DNA of 64,000 nt from Blattamonas nauphoetae (taxonomy: Eukaryota > Preaxostyla > Oxymonadida): assembly GCA_033064195.1 (NCBI GenBank), contig JARBJD010000193.1, positions 79,083 through 143,082 on the forward strand, read 5' to 3'. Within the stretch, counting starts at the first letter, position 1, and each line of letters opens with the position of its first letter. The position numbers and the translations under genes were made by a program. The notes under the pieces were generated by a model that was not told where the DNA came from, did no database searches, and was given only the letters and a program-made list of their open reading frames with translations. Shown one piece after another: positions 1-10,691 of the stretch.

Positions 1-888
1 ACGAACGGGACAAGCTCTGGCGAACTTTCAGTCGAACAAGACGGCATTTTGAGTGTTCGGAGGAAGGAGCGTGTTTCTGAAACAGACTTGCTTTGTTTGA
101 GGAGTGCTTTGAGAGCCAATTTCGACACTTCGAGATGTGGGGAGAAACACAGCCGGGCAAGAATCGTCAAATGTTGAGAAGATGACTCCTTATTCGTACA
201 ATGATCGAGAAATGCGAGATATTCTGTGTTGTGGTGGGTAAGGAAGGCGGAAGACGATCGAAGAGTGGTAGTCCACAACAACAGACAATCTCTGATCTGG
301 AACGAGAATGAAGGAAATTTGGAGGAGGTCAAACTTCTGTGAGCATGTTTTCATCCGAAATTGAGACCATCCATTTGAGGAAAAAGGATGGAATCGACGA
401 TTCACAGATGCGAAAACATTCACCTTCTGATGATTTTCCTGATCGAAAGAATCATGAGAAAGAGTCGAGATGAACAGAAAACATTGACAGACCAATCAGA
501 GACAACAAATTCGGGAACATAATCTGAGAAATGATGACGAAACAAGAATCAAACTGGAACATCACATGGTTGGGTCTTTGAACAATACTCCTCAAGAGGG
601 TTGATGTACTCCACTTCAAGAATTGTGGAGAGGGCCCAATCAGATTCTGTCAAAATCATAAACGAGATTTTAGGAAATCAAGGCGAGACATACCACTCGC
701 AAGAATGAGTAAAGTATTGAACATTGCTGGACGGAGGGTTTCACTCTTCCCACAGATCTGGCTGAGAAGCACTTCGATACAGGTCTGGCGAATAATGAAC
801 GAGATATCGAAGAGAAAGTGAATCGAACTGTTTGGTTCCCTTTTGTTGTGTCAACTTGGGGGTGCGATGAGGTCCTTTCGACTTTCAT
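1..888 (-). CDS. Seven-exon helical family, copy A (5' part; runs off left edge)
   Basis: Exons read on the minus strand: 829-888 (start ATG at 888), 694-784, 561-646, 493-523, 335-438, then 1-296, which is cut by the window edge. Introns are 785-828 (44 nt), 647-693, 524-560 (37), 439-492 (54) and 297-334 (38). All are GT-AG with T-rich 3' ends. The model comes from aligning five copies: exon lengths and phases match and base changes are mostly silent, for example the block SDWALST in exon 3. The product is a Ser/Leu-rich, probably alpha-helical protein; ARM/HEAT-like is only a guess. No function is recognised. In this copy intron 5 is one base longer than in the others. It faces surface gene 1, now separated from it by nested transposons. 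Confidence 0.8.
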
Positions 889-1041
889 GGTATTTAGGTG
901 TGTGATATAGTTATGAGAAAGTCTGAAAAGTCGATAAAACACCGTATGGATGGGTCAGTGACAAGACTGTTTTCAGTTTGGTTTGATCGACATGGAACAT
1001 CACCCTATCCCTTTTAACTCATGCAACCGTATGACACACAA
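889..1041. promoter_or_regulatory. Former divergent promoter region of copy A and surface gene 1
   Basis: Between the copy A start (888) and the outermost transposon (target duplication from 1042). The other half lies at 4207-4289. Without the insertions the two divergent starts would be about 0.24 kb apart. I see no core promoter motif I can name. Confidence 0.4.
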
Positions 1042-1064
1042 CGACTATTGGCAAAATCATACCC

Positions 1065-3398
1065 CGTGCCCCTAGGCTTGTCTGACCGGCCAAAAGTGCC
1101 GGTCAGTGTCAGTCCGAAATTTTTCAAAGGGTCAGATCTAACCTGATCATGAAATCACGTGCTATGAACAAGAAACTAAGACATTTACAGATATGCATGT
1201 TGGAAGCTGCTTCTGGATACCGTTTGGCACTCTGGTTTCAATTATTTGTTCGGCTCTACGTTCCTCGTTCGTTGGAACTGATTTTTTCTCACCATCTCTG
1301 TCTTATTCTCACTTTTCTTCAGATAATCGACCTCAATACGGGATTCAGGACTAATCGGAGCCGAAACACACATCTTGATGACGTCTCCTCAATCTTTTGC
1401 TCTCATCGTGAATCGAAGTCACAGGACAGTTTCTAGGTCTTCTTTTCGCATTTCAATCTCTTTTTGTTGATTTCAGACTTCCATTCATTGCGACGTCATC
1501 AGTCCATCTAATCAAGTCTCTTTTCCTCCTTTTCTACCTCTCAGACTTTTGTTGTCCCCGTTCACTCCTCTCCATCATATCTCTATCGAGTATGACTCTC
1601 TTGTCTGCATTCCCTCTGCCCTGACGCCACTTCGGATTTCTGCCACTGCTGCTCTCTAGCACTTGTGGGATACTGACCAACATGCGATTGAAGTTATCCC
1701 TCCTGCTGTTTATGCCAGGAAAGTCCAAATTCCCTCCGAAACGACCTTCCTCGACAAGATCCTACTCATCAGACAGAACTTGATGTTGCACCAATGCCGG
1801 CAATCGTCCTCATCAGGTGTTGCCGTGGCCGACGACACAGCAACAATCGAAGGGCATGAGTTTCTCCCAGCCACTCTCTAGTCGAAAGGGAACCCAACAC
1901 CAACACACCCATAATAGAACGGCAGCGTCGACAGCCTTCAACACACTCCAAACCCAACCATCGTCTCTCCACCGCCTTCTCAGTTCGGCTTCCTCGATCT
2001 GTCTGAGCACTCTGACACTGTTCCTCACTCACCGCACTTGTCAGATGGACTCCCACATCGGATGGGCTTCTCCCCTTCTAACGCAGCAGAGAAGAAGTTG
2101 ACAGTTGTGGAGTATGTGGATGGCTGTGTGCAGGGAGTGCATCTGATGTTCATCCACGTACCCTCCAATCTTTTCGTTGTCACAAGTGTCAGTCAGCAGC
2201 TGTTGGAGAAATCATCTGGTCTTGTCACAGACATTCTCCTTTCTCCACAATCAGTCGGCTGGAGAAGATCCCGTTCACTTAATCTCTCAGATTTTATTTA
2301 GTTTTGACATTCACATCGAGTGTTGTTTTGTTGATGAAGACCAGATGAAGTAAAGCGAGAAATGACAATACAATAAGTCCAGTCTTGGTCTATGTTTGCA
2401 CTGATCATCAAACTTTCACAACGAGATCCGGATTCTTCCCTCCAACCTTATCGAGAATCAACTTCAGCACAACATTGAGTTTCTGAATGGACAGAGAGTT
2501 GGAATAAGAGATGAGGAACATGTGTGACAAACTACTTCTCTTCTTTTCTGTTCGTTGCTGTTTGATCGATGGTTCTGGACGTTGTTTCGGTTTTGTAAAA
2601 TCTCACTTCATTGTGGTTGATGGCTAGAGAATAGTAGTGGCAGTGGAGATGGAATGAAATGAATGGAGGGAGTGTATCTGCTGTCGTTGTGGGTGGTAAA
2701 TTCAGATTCGCCTCTGAAATCAAAGATTCGACCCTTTTTTGGTTGGACTGAGATGGAACGATCACCCCAAGAATATCCAAGAATCAAACCGACGACAAAG
2801 ATCAATGAGATTTCCACATAAACAGCTAGGATAGAACTGGAACTTGACCGTGAAGAAAACGGCATGCAGCAGATCGTACAAGACGATGATGGAACAGCAG
2901 AGGCAAGAGATCCTGAGAAAATAGAAGAAAAAAAACGAGATGAGATGAATTTAGGGATAATAAGGGGATTGATGAGCGAAATGAGAATGAGTCGGATGAC
3001 ATCACAATACCATCTTTTCTTGCATTATTGTCAAATGAATATGTCGTTGTGATTCATTTCACAGAAGTAGGACTTGCAGCTATAATGGTTTCTGTAAGAG
3101 ATGACGAATCAGAACGATCATCCGTCCATAACTGTTTTGAAGAACCGCACGATCTTCAAATGCCTGTAAAGAAGAGTGAGACGGCCTGAATGAAGTGACA
3201 ATAATTCAATCCAATCATCTGCAGCAGAAATTACGTTGATTTTCATGGGATTTCTGCAAATCTCGGATCAAAATGAAAACACTTCGGAGAAATTGTAACT
3301 CTGGACTATGGGTTCTGGTATTTCTCCGGTCAGTGACCGTCAGTACTTTTCGGTGAAAACTGACCGGTCAGTGCCGGTCAGACAAGCCTACGTGCCCC
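1065..3398. mobile_element. hAT-like 2318-bp element nested in MITE unit 1
   Basis: The element body is 1073-3390 with perfect 18-bp inverted ends (TAGGCTTGTCTGACCGGC) and 8-bp direct repeats CGTGCCCC at 1065-1072 and 3391-3398. Removing the element and one repeat restores the sequence seen uninterrupted in the sister unit near 4140-4160, which proves the insertion. Subterminal GACCGGTCAG-type motifs recur inside both ends and may be transposase sites. No transposase reading frame is visible. The interior holds only short open frames, so I call it non-autonomous or degenerate. Confidence 0.85.
2408..2865 (-). other. Possible small cargo gene inside the hAT-like element
   Basis: On the minus strand an ATG at 2865 opens a Ser-rich start followed by a hydrophobic stretch (VEISLIFVVGLILGYSW) that could be a signal anchor or membrane segment. 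A second open segment, about 2615-2408, ends in TGA and encodes a plausible helical tail (KLNVVLKLILDK). The two are in different frames, so an intron between about 2750 and 2620 would be needed. I could not fix its borders. No family is recognised. It could be captured host sequence or chance. Confidence 0.25.
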
Positions 3399-3752
3399 CT
3401 CACCGAAAATTTCAAATATGCCTATTTTCGATTAATAATCACACTTTTGATGAAATTTTGTGATTTTGAGGGCGAAAAGAAGCTGCCCATTTTGGCCCGA
3501 TCCAGCCCATTATTTGTTTCAACACTTCACAAAGATCCTTTTTTCTATGGTACTTTTGAGAATTCACCAATAGTCTTCACAGCCCCCCCTGCTCTTGAGC
3601 GGGGGGCTGTGAAGACTATCCGACATTATGAAAAAGTGTCTGGAAAAAGGATCGGGTGAAGTGTAGATGAATTTATATCTCCAAAACCCGGTCTCAAATC
3701 GAAAAATAATTGCAAAAATATCGTGAAATGGAGTTAAATCAAGCAACTGTTA

Positions 3753-4171
3753 AAATATTGGGCATAATCCGACCCCGTGCCCCCCTCCAATATTTTAACA
3801 GTTGCTTGATTTAACTCCATTTCACGATATTTTGCAATTATTTTCGATTTGAGACCGGGTTTTGGAGATATAATTATCTACACTTCACCCGATCCTTTTC
3901 CAGACACTTTTCATAATGTCGGATAGTTCACAGCCCCCGCTCAAGAGCAGGGGGGGCTGTGAAGACTATTGGTGAATTCTCAAAAGTACCATAGAAAAAA
4001 GGATCTTTGTGAAGTGTTGAAACAAATAATGGGCTGGATCGGGCCAAAATGGGCAGCTTCTTTTCGCCCTCAAAATCACAAAATTTCATCAAAAGTGTGA
4101 TTATTAATCGAAAATAGGCATATTTGAAATTTTCGGTGAGGGGGCACGGGGTATGATTTTGCCAAATATTG
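3753..4171. mobile_element. MITE unit 2, inverted copy of unit 1 inserted into it
   Basis: The body is 3761-4163 (403 bp), starting GGCATAATCC and ending GATTTTGCC. It is flanked by AAATATTG at 3753-3760 and 4164-4171. It is the reverse complement of unit 1 (pieces 1050-1072 and 3399-3760), so together they form a fold-back with arms of almost 400 bp. The arms differ by a few single-base indels, so the self-insertion is fairly recent. Confidence 0.85.
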
Positions 4172-4289
4172 GAGGGGGGCACGGGGTCGGATTATGCCCG
4201 ACTATTTTTGAAACTTCAAATGCAATTCTCCTTCAACGTTCTGAACGTATGAGACCCTTTATTTCAAAAGTCGTCTTCGAGACCATTTT

Positions 4290-7200
4290 ATGTACTTAAT
4301 ACGCTTTATTTCGTTCGTATGCCACTTCGGGTCGGCTCTGCAGCTCAAATCTGACCTGAAACTACTATCTCTGGAGGCATTCGTGAATGAACAAAGAAAC
4401 TCTCCATCGCTCAATCATCTGACCAAAAATCTTGAAATAATACTTCCGAACGACCAATATCATTCGTCGAATTATGAAGTGACATCCACAACCTTTAATC
4501 TGAATGGAAATGGGTCAACCATATTTCCATCATCCATTGGGAACACTCTTGATCTCACACAAAATTCAGGAAGGAGCCTTTCTCGAAATGGAAAGCAAGA
4601 ACTGCAGAATCAGCTTTTCGTTTTCTCGAACTCCACAACACGGTTGTCTGACCTGACATTCGACTGTGGGACTTCAGGCTCATCGCTCGCAGCGATCTCG
4701 TCGTCGTCTGTGAGGGTTTATGAAAGTCGTGTGATCTCGAACTCAGAAAGGACGCCCTTTGTGGTTGTTGGCGAAAACGGGTGGGAAGAGACGTCGATCA
4801 GTCTGATTGGGTGTTCGCACACTTCGTCGTGCTTTCCCTCCCTTCTGCCTCTCGCGAGCCTCAAATCGCGTTACCTCAGCTCAGCCTCGCCGTCTGATGT
4901 GGACGTTGCGCAGAATGTGGAGATCGCCTCACACGGACTTTGGATTCGGGATGCTTCGCTGATTGTTGGAACAGGCCCGCTTTTCGACTTTTATGGATTT
5001 GGGTCGCAACTCGAAAGGAAGGAGACGTGTTTTGTGAAGACTACACTTTCGTCGTCATGCATTTTGAACACGACAAGTGACTTTATGGGATCTGTTGCGA
5101 GGGAGCGGAAAGAGCAGGATTGTGGGAGTGATGTGGGGTTGGTGAGTGGTGTGTCTCAGTCGCTGATTGGGAGTTGTGTTAGTTCCTGCACGAACCATCT
5201 TTACGGAACAGCCATTCACGATCTGAACTTGGGTGGATCAGTTCTGAGCAAGAACACCTCCTTCACACACACCACAACAACACTGGACTATCACAACGAA
5301 CACAAAACAACACAAACAACTCTAAATACAGCGATACAGTTTCACCACTTCTCCCTCTGCACTTTCAAAGGCTGCACCGGACAATATCAAGGCGGAGCGA
5401 TCATTCTGAACATCTACCCGGTCGATCTCGAAATTGAGTCGTGTTCGTTCGACTCGTGCTCTTCGGGCACTGGCGGTGGAGCTGTCTTCTTCTCCCCAGG
5501 TAATACGAAAGCCATTTTCGTACTCTCCTCGTCGTCCTTTGTTGGATGTTCCTCCGCAGGTGGCGGTGGCTCTCTCTGTGTCACGTCAGACACTTCAATC
5601 ACCATCTCAGACACCATCTTTCGGAATTCTAACTCAACCAACCATGGAGGAGCTGTTCTTCTATCCCACTGGGATTTTACATCGTCCGGAGGTGCCATTT
5701 CAAATTGTCTCTTCGAAAACTGTCAAACCACCACAGCTGTGTCGGAGGGTGGTGGTGGAGGTTTGTACTGTCGCAATTGTCTCTCGATCAGACTCGACTC
5801 TTTCCGATTTCGAGGATGTTCCACTGTTTCTGGAAATGGGCGAGATATGTACTTCTACACGTACAACGCCCAAACAACTCCACTCCCAACTGTGTCACTC
5901 TCGACAGTGTCCAACTGCGATTCCACATCAACCCCTGAAGAGAATCGAATCTATCCAGCTAACATCGTTTCCGGGACTGTTCTCCCAACACCAACCCAAA
6001 CGGCAACGATCCTGTCACTGACAGCTCAGCTGATAAGTTCGACGGAAGCAGAGATTGTTGTGACTCTGAACAAGGCAGTATCGGGAAAGCTTTTGGTTTT
6101 GTTGTCGAATGCAGAAGGAACACCTCGAACCGACTCAACGAAGGCCCCAAACATTGATCGAGTCTTGGCATTCACTCTGTCGTCAAACGTGGGAAAGACG
6201 ACAGTGAGCATTGATGACACTGGTCTTCTCCAACTACCTCTCGAAGACTACAGAATCACGATTCCGTCTCTTTCTGGTCACAACGTCTCGTTTTCAAACG
6301 CGCCCATCGTCATGTTCACTCCCAGCCCAACACTTCTTTCGGCGAATTGTGTTTTGGACGAAAGCTTCATGATCGCAGTCCTAAATCTCGAAGGCTCTTG
6401 TATGGATGGTGAGTCGTTCGTGTTCACCCTTCATGATGAATCGACATTTGAAGCAACATTTGCCTCGTCGGAAGCAAGGGTGACATTGGAATTGACTGGA
6501 GAGGGTGCGGAATGGAAGGAGAACATGATGTTTGTGATTGTGAGCGGAAAGAAGAAGAACTCTGACTCCATCTCTGTTTCGATCCCAACGCCAGTTTATT
6601 TCACGATTCCCGAAAGATCTCGTCTCACCAACATTGAGGTGAGTGAGCTGAACGAAGACAAAACGGGGGTGACATTGTTGTTCACCTCTCGTCAACTAAA
6701 AGGGAATGAAGAACTCGAAGTAACGATTCAGAAAGCGAGTGGAGATGACTCTGAAGTGATGAAGTTGAGGACAAACGCAGAAGGACAGATTATTTCCCAG
6801 ACAGTCACTCTTTACCCATCGAACAAAAATGCGGAAGAGTGGAAAAACTGGATTGTGTTTGGAGAGAGCTACAAAGTGGTTGGAGTGTTGTGGAAGAGAT
6901 CGGAGGGAGATGTGGCAGTTCAGTTCTCTTCGATTGTGTTTGGCATGCCTGTGGAAGTGGTTCGTGTTTCATCAGCCGATTGTTCAAAAGATTCTGCGAC
7001 ATCGACGATTGTGTCGATTGTTGGAGTTGGATTTGTTGTGGACGAGACATACACGCTCACTCTGAGTGGAACACCAACCTCCGATTCAACCTCGTCGGAC
7101 ATCCACGCACCAACGATCACAGTGAAGGCCTCTTCGCGAACAACAGCCCAATCATCTGCTCTATCTCTGTCGTGGAGTTCTGAAGAGTCGCTTCGTTTCG

Positions 7201-10200
7201 GGTTCACGTATGCCATCACAGCGATCACAAATGGAACAGAGGATGGAGTGGTTGAGGGAGGAGAATTCAAAACTCCTTCTGAACCATCAGTGACGTCGAT
7301 CTCACGCAAGCTGAAAGATGGAGATGCGAAGACGGTAGAGATTTCAATTTCTGGATTGAACATCCCAGATGGAGAATATTGGCTTGTTTTGAAGGGCAAA
7401 GTAAGCACGAAAGAAACGGAATTGAAGATCAGGATTGCGAACTCCGAAGGAAAATCGGAAGGAACAGTGGAATTTGGGATCTTTTCGTCGTCTGAGATGG
7501 AATATGGAGCAGAATACGAAGTGACTGGACTCTTCAACAGTTTGGTGACAGTTGCTCTGCCAAAAGCGGCAGACCGATCTCTGACGATGCCAGAAGCACC
7601 AGCTCGAGTGATGTCAGTGTCGTGTGAGCTTTCTGGGGAAAAGAAAACCCATGCGAAGATTGTGATTTCTGGAACGAAACTTCCTTCTGGAAAGACACTG
7701 TCCGTGAAAGTGAAAGAAGTTGACCCAACTGGAAGTTTGATTGGATATGAGATTGCACTTTCTGAAATTGAAATTGCCAAGGAAACAAGTACAAAATCAA
7801 TTGAAATGGAAGTTTACGAAGCGAATAAACCGAGTCTTGAGTATGGGAAGACGTACGAGCTCATCTCGCTCGCCATTTCTGACACAGCATCGTGCATTCT
7901 GGATGAGTCTGTGCGCTTTTCAGTGCCAATAGAGCCTGTGCGAATCAAGTCGGTATTGTGCCCAGAAACAAATCCAAACTGGACAGTTGTGACACTGGGA
8001 GGGTCTGGCTTTGTGTCTGGAGAATTCTACACTGTGACTGTTTCTGGCCATCCGATTGACTCTGCCTCGCCTCCTCCATCCACACTCCATGAAGCGTCGT
8101 TTGTGGTGACTGCATCATCGGATCAACTGGCGAAGTCTTCTGCCCTCCAACTGTATCCAGCCGAAGGAAGTGATCTGAAGTTTTCGTATTCGTACACGAT
8201 TGAAAAGATCACGAATGGGACTGAGGATGGAGTCATCCACTCTGGAGTGTTCAACACGCAAGCTGATGTCAATCAAGATGAAGCTCTGATCACGAGATTT
8301 GAAGTTGTTCTCGCGAGTTCACTGAACACGTCGATGATGATTGAAGTTTCTGGGTCTCATCTGCCAAGTGGAACAATCGGAACGATGACACTGAATGAAT
8401 CTTTCACGTTCAACATGTCTTTCTCATCGGACACCTTTGGTCGGAGCGAAGTGATTCCACTTGGTGTGAGTGATTCTCTCGCATTTGGTTCAGAATACAC
8501 AATCACATCCCTCGAAAACTCGAACAAGCAACCAATCCAAACGACGCAAACAACAATCACCACACCTCCAAAGCCATCGAAGTTATCGTTCTATGTGTGT
8601 GGAACAGAAGCAAGTGCAGGAGTGGATCAGAGTGGAGCTGATCCTGAGTCGTGTTTTGGGATCAAGTCAGCGTGGAACTCAGCGACTTCTCTCGGGATTT
8701 TGGACACCACAATGCGAATCGTCAACTCAGCTGACCTCTCCTCTCCTCTCATCGTCACAACCAGCGTCCCGTTCACTCTGCTCTCGTTCCAAGCCGAGCC
8801 AGCAACTCTTCAAGCTCGTCCATCCGCCTCCCAACCGAACTGTGTCCTCATCTCAGTGAAACAGGAAGCAGAGTGCAGACTGACACTGCTCACTGTCATT
8901 GCCGACTTGTCTGGCTCATCGTTCAAACTGGTGTCAGCCTCGAAAGGAACAGTTGTGATTCGAAGCTGCTCGATTGAAGGAAGAGGAGGGAGTGGATCAA
9001 GCAACGAGGATGTGTCGATTTGTGGATGGTCGAGAGGATTTCTTGAACTGATCGAGACAGACACTGAGTTGAATAGTGTGACGCTGAAGGAAATCGAAAT
9101 GGGTGGGATCTGGATGAGCGGAGGGAAGCTGAATGTGACAGCTGGAGTGTTCTCACACAACGGACCATCCAACGCCGACTTCCCATCCACTCGACAGAAC
9201 ATCCACTGCGAGGGAGAGGGAATGCTTGTGATTGACAGTCTGGCCAAGGGAGATGGAACCGAAGACACACCTTCAGCATGGATTGATTCTCACGAATGCA
9301 CAGTGGATGCAAAACAATCGATCAAGACATCGCCTCTCTTCGTCCCAACACTCCTCCCGAACTCTTCGTCGTCCTTCAACTCGTCGTCGAAGCAGTACCG
9401 AATTGTGGTTGTTGGGTCGAGTCTGTTTCCGTGTGGTCTGTCGCTGGAAGTGTCCTCGCAAAAAGGAGACAAGCGAGAATCAGTGGAGTTCGCTCTTTCT
9501 GGTTCGAGTGATGGAGTCTCTTCGTTCTCGGAAAGTGAGATTGTGGTGACGCTGGCATCGTCATCGTTCTCGTCGCTGCACACATCGGAAGAGTGGAAAG
9601 GGTGTCTTCTGTTTGGAAACAACCAATCGTCGTCGTCGTTTGTGATTCGCTCGCCTTCGTCATCAGATCAGAAGCAAGCGGAAGGAGGAGTCACGAGTCG
9701 GGGTTGGATTGTGGGGCTGGTGGTGGGGATTGGCATTCTGGCGCTGATTGTGATTCTGCTGTTGGTTGTGTTAGGAGTTCGATCTCGTGCATTGAAGAAA
9801 GACAGAACGCCGAGCCAGTCAGAGATGGATGAGACAGACCATTTTGAGATGAAACTTGACGATGTGAACGAGCTGAACAGGCACAGTGGAGACACGTCGT
9901 TTTATGGGATGGGATCGAAGTCGATTGTTGTGGAATCGTCAGCGTCAGATTTCACTCAGCTGGCACATTCGGAAGGGAAACAGAAGGAAGGAGATGATCT
10001 CCTGGACATGGTGGAAGTGATGAATGGACTGAATCCTGTTTCTGTGATTCAACTGACACGAAACTGTTCTCTATACAACCGTTTGCATGGAACAAACCAA
10101 GTCGGATTCTCGAAAAGGCAGGTTGGATTGGAGCTGGCGCGTGGAGTTGAACAGATTGCGAAGACAGACTCTTCGGCGCCAATTCTGACAACATTGTCCC

Positions 10201-10691
10201 CTCACTGGATCTTCCTGGACTCGAAAGACAAAGTGTTCTTCCAGACGAAGGCAGCACTGACCCAGGGCGCTTTTTTCGGGAGTGGCCTTGGCGAGAGCAC
10301 AGAAAAGGCGCGGAATCGAGAGCGAGTGGAGGACCAGCGATGGCAAGCGCCAGAAATGGTGAAGGGAGGAGTGGTGGCGGAGATGGAGAAGGCAGCCGTG
10401 TTCAGTCTGGGGATTCTGTTGTGGGAGTTGGAGACAGGAGAGATTCCTTGCAAAGAGGTTGATGCTGTGAATGCTCAGCGTGCATTTGAGAGTGGATTCC
10501 AGCTGAGCATGACAACGATCACCAACAAAACACTTGCCGAGCTGATCGACAAGTGTGTCACACCCGACGTGGACTCTCGTCCGTTGTTGAAGCATATGGT
10601 GCAAACCCTGGAAGGGTTGGAAGAGAAGAAGCAGCCTGAGGAAATGAAGTTGTTTGCGGAATCGACAAGCAAACCTTCACCAGCGATTTGA
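4290..10691 (+). CDS. Giant surface protein with C-terminal pseudokinase domain (surface gene 1)
   Basis: A 2133-residue uninterrupted frame. Residues 1-18 form a hydrophobic secretion signal. Residues ~100-530 are Ser/Cys/Gly-rich repeats of the form 'SCSFDSCSSGTGGGAVFF', as in right-handed beta-helix or Pmp-like adhesins. Residues ~570-1400 hold beta-sandwich-like units of ~100 residues; two contain near-identical 'ITNGTEDGV' segments (nt ~7230 and ~8210). Residues ~1805-1830 are a strong membrane helix followed by basic residues. The cytoplasmic tail (~1890-2110) has kinase C-lobe landmarks: 'WQAPEM' (~2017), then 'FSLGILLWELETGEIP'. The catalytic HRD position reads 'LSPHWIFLD' and no DFG motif is present, so catalysis is unlikely. 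The N-lobe is very short. It probably acts in contact or signalling at the cell surface (inferred). Surface gene 2 has the same plan. Confidence 0.85.
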   Translation: MYLIRFISFVCHFGSALQLKSDLKLLSLEAFVNEQRNSPSLNHLTKNLEIILPNDQYHSSNYEVTSTTFNLNGNGSTIFPSSIGNTLDLTQNSGRSLSRNGKQELQNQLFVFSNSTTRLSDLTFDCGTSGSSLAAISSSSVRVYESRVISNSERTPFVVVGENGWEETSISLIGCSHTSSCFPSLLPLASLKSRYLSSASPSDVDVAQNVEIASHGLWIRDASLIVGTGPLFDFYGFGSQLERKETCFVKTTLSSSCILNTTSDFMGSVARERKEQDCGSDVGLVSGVSQSLIGSCVSSCTNHLYGTAIHDLNLGGSVLSKNTSFTHTTTTLDYHNEHKTTQTTLNTAIQFHHFSLCTFKGCTGQYQGGAIILNIYPVDLEIESCSFDSCSSGTGGGAVFFSPGNTKAIFVLSSSSFVGCSSAGGGGSLCVTSDTSITISDTIFRNSNSTNHGGAVLLSHWDFTSSGGAISNCLFENCQTTTAVSEGGGGGLYCRNCLSIRLDSFRFRGCSTVSGNGRDMYFYTYNAQTTPLPTVSLSTVSNCDSTSTPEENRIYPANIVSGTVLPTPTQTATILSLTAQLISSTEAEIVVTLNKAVSGKLLVLLSNAEGTPRTDSTKAPNIDRVLAFTLSSNVGKTTVSIDDTGLLQLPLEDYRITIPSLSGHNVSFSNAPIVMFTPSPTLLSANCVLDESFMIAVLNLEGSCMDGESFVFTLHDESTFEATFASSEARVTLELTGEGAEWKENMMFVIVSGKKKNSDSISVSIPTPVYFTIPERSRLTNIEVSELNEDKTGVTLLFTSRQLKGNEELEVTIQKASGDDSEVMKLRTNAEGQIISQTVTLYPSNKNAEEWKNWIVFGESYKVVGVLWKRSEGDVAVQFSSIVFGMPVEVVRVSSADCSKDSATSTIVSIVGVGFVVDETYTLTLSGTPTSDSTSSDIHAPTITVKASSRTTAQSSALSLSWSSEESLRFGFTYAITAITNGTEDGVVEGGEFKTPSEPSVTSISRKLKDGDAKTVEISISGLNIPDGEYWLVLKGKVSTKETELKIRIANSEGKSEGTVEFGIFSSSEMEYGAEYEVTGLFNSLVTVALPKAADRSLTMPEAPARVMSVSCELSGEKKTHAKIVISGTKLPSGKTLSVKVKEVDPTGSLIGYEIALSEIEIAKETSTKSIEMEVYEANKPSLEYGKTYELISLAISDTASCILDESVRFSVPIEPVRIKSVLCPETNPNWTVVTLGGSGFVSGEFYTVTVSGHPIDSASPPPSTLHEASFVVTASSDQLAKSSALQLYPAEGSDLKFSYSYTIEKITNGTEDGVIHSGVFNTQADVNQDEALITRFEVVLASSLNTSMMIEVSGSHLPSGTIGTMTLNESFTFNMSFSSDTFGRSEVIPLGVSDSLAFGSEYTITSLENSNKQPIQTTQTTITTPPKPSKLSFYVCGTEASAGVDQSGADPESCFGIKSAWNSATSLGILDTTMRIVNSADLSSPLIVTTSVPFTLLSFQAEPATLQARPSASQPNCVLISVKQEAECRLTLLTVIADLSGSSFKLVSASKGTVVIRSCSIEGRGGSGSSNEDVSICGWSRGFLELIETDTELNSVTLKEIEMGGIWMSGGKLNVTAGVFSHNGPSNADFPSTRQNIHCEGEGMLVIDSLAKGDGTEDTPSAWIDSHECTVDAKQSIKTSPLFVPTLLPNSSSSFNSSSKQYRIVVVGSSLFPCGLSLEVSSQKGDKRESVEFALSGSSDGVSSFSESEIVVTLASSSFSSLHTSEEWKGCLLFGNNQSSSSFVIRSPSSSDQKQAEGGVTSRGWIVGLVVGIGILALIVILLLVVLGVRSRALKKDRTPSQSEMDETDHFEMKLDDVNELNRHSGDTSFYGMGSKSIVVESSASDFTQLAHSEGKQKEGDDLLDMVEVMNGLNPVSVIQLTRNCSLYNRLHGTNQVGFSKRQVGLELARGVEQIAKTDSSAPILTTLSPHWIFLDSKDKVFFQTKAALTQGAFFGSGLGESTEKARNRERVEDQRWQAPEMVKGGVVAEMEKAAVFSLGILLWELETGEIPCKEVDAVNAQRAFESGFQLSMTTITNKTLAELIDKCVTPDVDSRPLLKHMVQTLEGLEEKKQPEEMKLFAESTSKPSPAI

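Larger units (their letters stand above)
1042..4206. mobile_element. Outer element of a three-level nest (MITE unit 1, with 8-bp duplications)
   Basis: The element body is 1050-4198, flanked by direct repeats CGACTATT at 1042-1049 and 4199-4206. Its ends are imperfect inverted repeats: GGCAAAATCATACCCC on the left, and GGCATAATCCGACCCC reading inward from the right. After removing two later insertions (1073-3390 and 3761-4163, each with one copy of its duplication), about 412 bp remain: 1050-1072, 3399-3760 and 4172-4198. Each arm contains a small hairpin (CCCCCC..GGGGGG near 3585-3620). The 8-bp duplication fits hAT, P or Merlin types. There is no coding capacity, so it is non-autonomous. 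Confidence 0.8.

Noticed and set aside
6920-7780. 286-codon minus-strand frame within surface gene 1
   Set aside because: Mirror of Ser/Thr-rich coding; no start context or motif of its own.
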